From contig JALTFB010000047.1 of NCBI GenBank assembly GCA_027007615.1, positions 1-7,233 on the forward strand: a stretch of 7,233 nt of DNA, in the 5' to 3' direction. The notes beneath the pieces are model-generated. The model ran no database searches. It saw only the letters and a list, made by a program, of their open reading frames with translations, and was not told the origin of the DNA. Position 1 is the first letter of the stretch. Every line of letters begins with the position of its first letter. Origin of the DNA: Candidatus Shapirobacteria bacterium (GTDB taxonomy: Bacteria > Patescibacteriota > Microgenomatia > UBA12405 > UBA6130). The translations under genes were made by a program, and so were the position numbers. This document shows, in pieces, positions 5,569-7,233 of this stretch.

Positions 5569-6207
5569 ATGGCTAGCCAAATTTTGCGTTTGAGCCAACA
5601 GCGGCGGCGGGGCCGATTTAATCTCCACCTTAATGACGGCCGCGTTATCGGCGTTGCCGATAAAATTCTGGCTGATTTCCGCTTGGCCGTGGGCCAAAAA
5701 CTTTCCGACCGCCGGCTTTTGCAGCTGATCGAAGCTGACTGGCAAGAAAAAGGCTACCAAAAAGCCCTAAGGCTTTTGGCGCGCCGGCCCCAATCGGAAA
5801 AGGAAATCAGCGATAAGCTGAGCCTTTATTTCCGCAAATCTAAAATCAGCCCGGGCCCGAAAATTTTCGAGAAAATTTTAAAACGCTTGCGAAAAAACAA
5901 CCTTCTCGATGACCAAGCCTTCGCGCGCTGGTGGCTGGAACAACGCCGAATATCAAAGGCGAGTTCCCGGCGCCGGATTGGCTGGGAGCTGAGGCGCAAG
6001 GGTATTGCTCCGGCCGCCATTGATAGTTTGCTGGAAAACTACGATGAATTGCCAATAGCCCGGCTTTTGGCAGCCAAAAAACTGGCGCAATACGGGAAAC
6101 TGACGGCAATTCAGCGGCGCCAAAAGCTCTGGCTTTGGCTGCAAGGCAAGGGTTTCGCCCCGGACACTATTCGAGCCGCCATTGACGAACTGCTGGGCAA
6201 AAGGTAA
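5569..6207 (+). CDS. recX: RecA regulator RecX
   Basis: RecX binds along the RecA filament and limits, or in some bacteria modulates, strand exchange. The 212-residue product is longer than the E. coli form and has an N-terminal section (about 1-60, with RFNLHLNDGRVIGVADKILADF and a Lys/Arg-rich start) as in RecX of Firmicutes. Then come the three-helix repeats: about 63-105 with ALRLLARRPQSEKEISDKL, about 106-150 with LLDDQAFARWWLEQRR and GWELRRKGI, and a third, more diverged, about 160-208 with LQGKGFAPDTIRAAID. The ATG lies one base after the recA stop with no ribosome binding site of its own, so translation is probably coupled to recA. The in-frame ATG at 5452 would overlap recA by 116 bases and its extra residues resemble no family, so it is rejected. 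The TAA stop forms part of a predicted promoter for rny. Confidence 0.93.
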   Translation: MASQILRLSQQRRRGRFNLHLNDGRVIGVADKILADFRLAVGQKLSDRRLLQLIEADWQEKGYQKALRLLARRPQSEKEISDKLSLYFRKSKISPGPKIFEKILKRLRKNNLLDDQAFARWWLEQRRISKASSRRRIGWELRRKGIAPAAIDSLLENYDELPIARLLAAKKLAQYGKLTAIQRRQKLWLWLQGKGFAPDTIRAAIDELLGKR

Positions 6208-6210
6208 AAT
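6182..6210 (+). promoter_or_regulatory. Predicted promoter of rny overlapping the recX stop codon
   Basis: TTGACG (6182-6187, one mismatch to TTGACA) and TAAAAT (6205-6210, one mismatch to TATAAT) are exactly 17 bases apart. It is one of the two best promoter matches in the window, with that of rpmB. The first three bases of the -10 box are the recX stop codon. Transcription would start near 6217, leaving a leader of about 112 bases before rny. rny could thus be expressed independently of recA-recX. Confidence 0.6.
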
Positions 6211-6224
6211 AAAACATTATAAAA

Positions 6225-6281
6225 ATGGCTAAAAAGATGGGAATTCTCCAATCGGTTCAGTTGTTTCTTCCTTTTAACTGA
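6225..6281 (+). CDS. Possible 18-residue leader peptide upstream of rny
   Basis: An ATG 8 bases after the predicted transcription start opens an ORF encoding MAKKMGILQSVQLFLPFN, ending at TGA 6279-6281. It has no Shine-Dalgarno sequence, but other genes here also lack one. The stop codon sits inside the second arm of two competing hairpins. An ORF this short can easily arise by chance, so its reality is uncertain. Confidence 0.25.
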   Translation: MAKKMGILQSVQLFLPFN

Positions 6282-6316
6282 AGGAATAAATTGGCTCCCT
6301 TCTTTTCGCCGCTATT

Positions 6317-6322
6317 AAGGAG
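6317..6322 (+). promoter_or_regulatory. Strong ribosome binding site of rny
   Basis: AAGGAG lies 6 bases before the ATG at 6329 and is the best Shine-Dalgarno match in the window. It decides the rny start: upstream in frame only 13 codons without ATG, GTG or TTG precede a TAA at 6287-6289. Confidence 0.75.
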
Positions 6323-6328
6323 ATTATT

Positions 6329-7233
6329 ATGTTGACAGGTTTCTTGAAAAAATTAGTTTGGTCGAGACAGCCCAGGCCGCTTCCTCAAAAACCGGCCCAA
6401 CCGGTAAGGGAAAAACAGCCCCATCGCCGGAAACATCCGGCGGCAAAACAAGAAAAAGACCGGCTAGTAAAATTATTAGAGGATATCCACCGCCGGGAAA
6501 CGGAGCTGGAAGAACACGTTAAGCTTTTGGACCGTAAAGAGGTCTATTTGCAGCAAAGGGAACAGCAGGCTAAGACGGCAGAAATCAGCTTAAAACAGCA
6601 ACAGCAGTTGTTGTCCCAAAAGCAACACAAATTAAAAACTAAACTTGAAGAGCTGGCTCACCTCTCCGCTCAACAAGCTAAGCAAAAAGTTGTCCAGCAA
6701 ACGGAAAAGGAAATGGCTTCTTGGGTGGCCAAGAAAATCCGCGAAGCCCGCGAACAAATCCGATCCCAAGAAAGCGAGCTCAGCCGAGAAATTTTGGCCG
6801 AAGCGCTGCGCCACGGCTTAACCGATTTTGTCGCCGAATACACCATTTCCACCATTCCCTTGAAGGACGAAAACATCAAAGGTAAGATTATCGGCCGGGA
6901 AGGGCGTAATATCCGCAGCCTGGAACGGGCTACCGGTGTGGACTTGGATTTAGATGAAGAAGGCGAAATCCGCATTTCTTCTTTTGACTCCATCAGGCGG
7001 GAAATTGCCCGCATTTCTCTGCAAAAACTAATTCGCGACGGCCGTATCCAGCCATCGCGGATCGAGGAAGTTGTCGCCCAAACTCGAGCACAAATGGATA
7101 AAATTCTTTTGGAAGAAGGAAAAAAGATCGCTCAGGAAGCCGGCGTTTATCACTTGCCGGTAGAAATTTTAAAGATGCTGGGCCGCTATAAATATCGCTT
7201 TTCTTATGGGCAAAATTTGGCTGTCCATACTTT
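6329..7233 (+). CDS. rny: Ribonuclease Y, N-terminal 301 residues, without the usual membrane anchor
   Basis: RNase Y is an endoribonuclease that starts mRNA decay; in Firmicutes it is normally tied to the membrane by an N-terminal helix. The gene runs off the right edge. Seen in order: a basic, Pro/Gln-rich start (1-40, MLTGFLKKLVWSRQPRP) with no transmembrane helix; a long charged Gln/Glu/Lys-rich coiled coil (about 41-150); the segment FVAEYTISTIPLKDENIKGK; a KH domain (about 178-240) with the GREG loop (189-192) in KIIGREGRNIRSLERATG; the well-conserved SFDSIRREIARISLQKLIRDGRI and PSRIEEVV; and LGRYKYRFSYGQNLAVH, which leads into the HD catalytic domain. The HD motif itself lies beyond the edge. 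The start is fixed by the AAGGAG. The gene follows recX by 121 bases and seems to have its own promoter. Confidence 0.95.
   Translation, partial: MLTGFLKKLVWSRQPRPLPQKPAQPVREKQPHRRKHPAAKQEKDRLVKLLEDIHRRETELEEHVKLLDRKEVYLQQREQQAKTAEISLKQQQQLLSQKQHKLKTKLEELAHLSAQQAKQKVVQQTEKEMASWVAKKIREAREQIRSQESELSREILAEALRHGLTDFVAEYTISTIPLKDENIKGKIIGREGRNIRSLERATGVDLDLDEEGEIRISSFDSIRREIARISLQKLIRDGRIQPSRIEEVVAQTRAQMDKILLEEGKKIAQEAGVYHLPVEILKMLGRYKYRFSYGQNLAVHT

Larger units (their letters stand above)
6217..6328 (+). promoter_or_regulatory. Structured rny leader with competing hairpins
   Basis: The 121-bp gap between recX and rny contains four pairings that exclude one another in part: TTCAGTT (6256-6262) with AACTGAA (6276-6282); TTCCTT (6268-6273) with AAGGAA (6281-6286); AAGG (6281-6284) with CCTT (6298-6301); and CTCCCTT (6295-6301, one bulged C) with the ribosome binding site AAGGAG (6317-6322). 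The last would hide the rny ribosome binding site. Together with a short ORF in the leader this resembles a translational attenuation control region. No known riboswitch class was recognised. The pairings are seen, and their regulatory role is inferred. Confidence 0.35.

Noticed and set aside
1..7233. Recoded TGA (code 25), as in some reduced lineages
   Set aside because: TGA ends rpmB and pheT, and no in-frame TGA interrupts any conserved gene.

Overview
The window looks like part of a compact bacterial chromosome, most likely from a Candidate Phyla Radiation (Patescibacteria) lineage. That is an inference from four things: very short intergenic gaps, several genes without a Shine-Dalgarno sequence, reduced or altered ends on housekeeping proteins (short PheT C-terminus, RNase Y without a membrane anchor, L28 with a long basic tail), and the recA-recX-rny order. 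TGA ends rpmB and pheT in well-conserved frames, so the standard code applies, not the TGA=Gly code of Gracilibacteria/Absconditabacteria. No mobile element, CRISPR array, tRNA or rRNA was seen.

Layout. Positions 1-802 run leftward: rpmB (ribosomal protein L28), a doubtful 84-codon ORF, then the N-terminal part of a PduO-type cob(I)alamin adenosyltransferase cut by the window edge. A 72-bp divergent promoter region separates rpmB from a rightward site-2-type M50 metalloprotease gene (875-1501). That gene collides tail-to-tail, with a 4-bp overlap, with leftward frr (ribosome recycling factor), and pheT (phenylalanyl-tRNA synthetase beta) lies upstream of frr. A 141-bp divergent region holding a perfect 7-bp inverted repeat separates pheT from the rightward group recA-recX-rny, and rny (RNase Y) runs off the right edge.

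How the genes work together. The leftward genes mostly serve translation: L28 in the 50S subunit, RRF in ribosome recycling and PheT in tRNA charging. The rightward group pairs recombinase RecA with its modulator RecX, only one base apart and probably translationally coupled. RNase Y, the mRNA-decay endonuclease, follows but appears to have its own promoter overlapping the recX stop codon and a roughly 110-nt leader.

The best second-look items are regulatory rather than a new system: the rny leader with an 18-codon ORF and competing hairpins, the overlapping divergent promoters at 818-872, the inverted repeat upstream of pheT/recA, probable leaderless mRNAs for frr and pheT, and the altered ends of PheT, RNase Y and L28. 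I do not see a convincing undescribed multi-gene system here.
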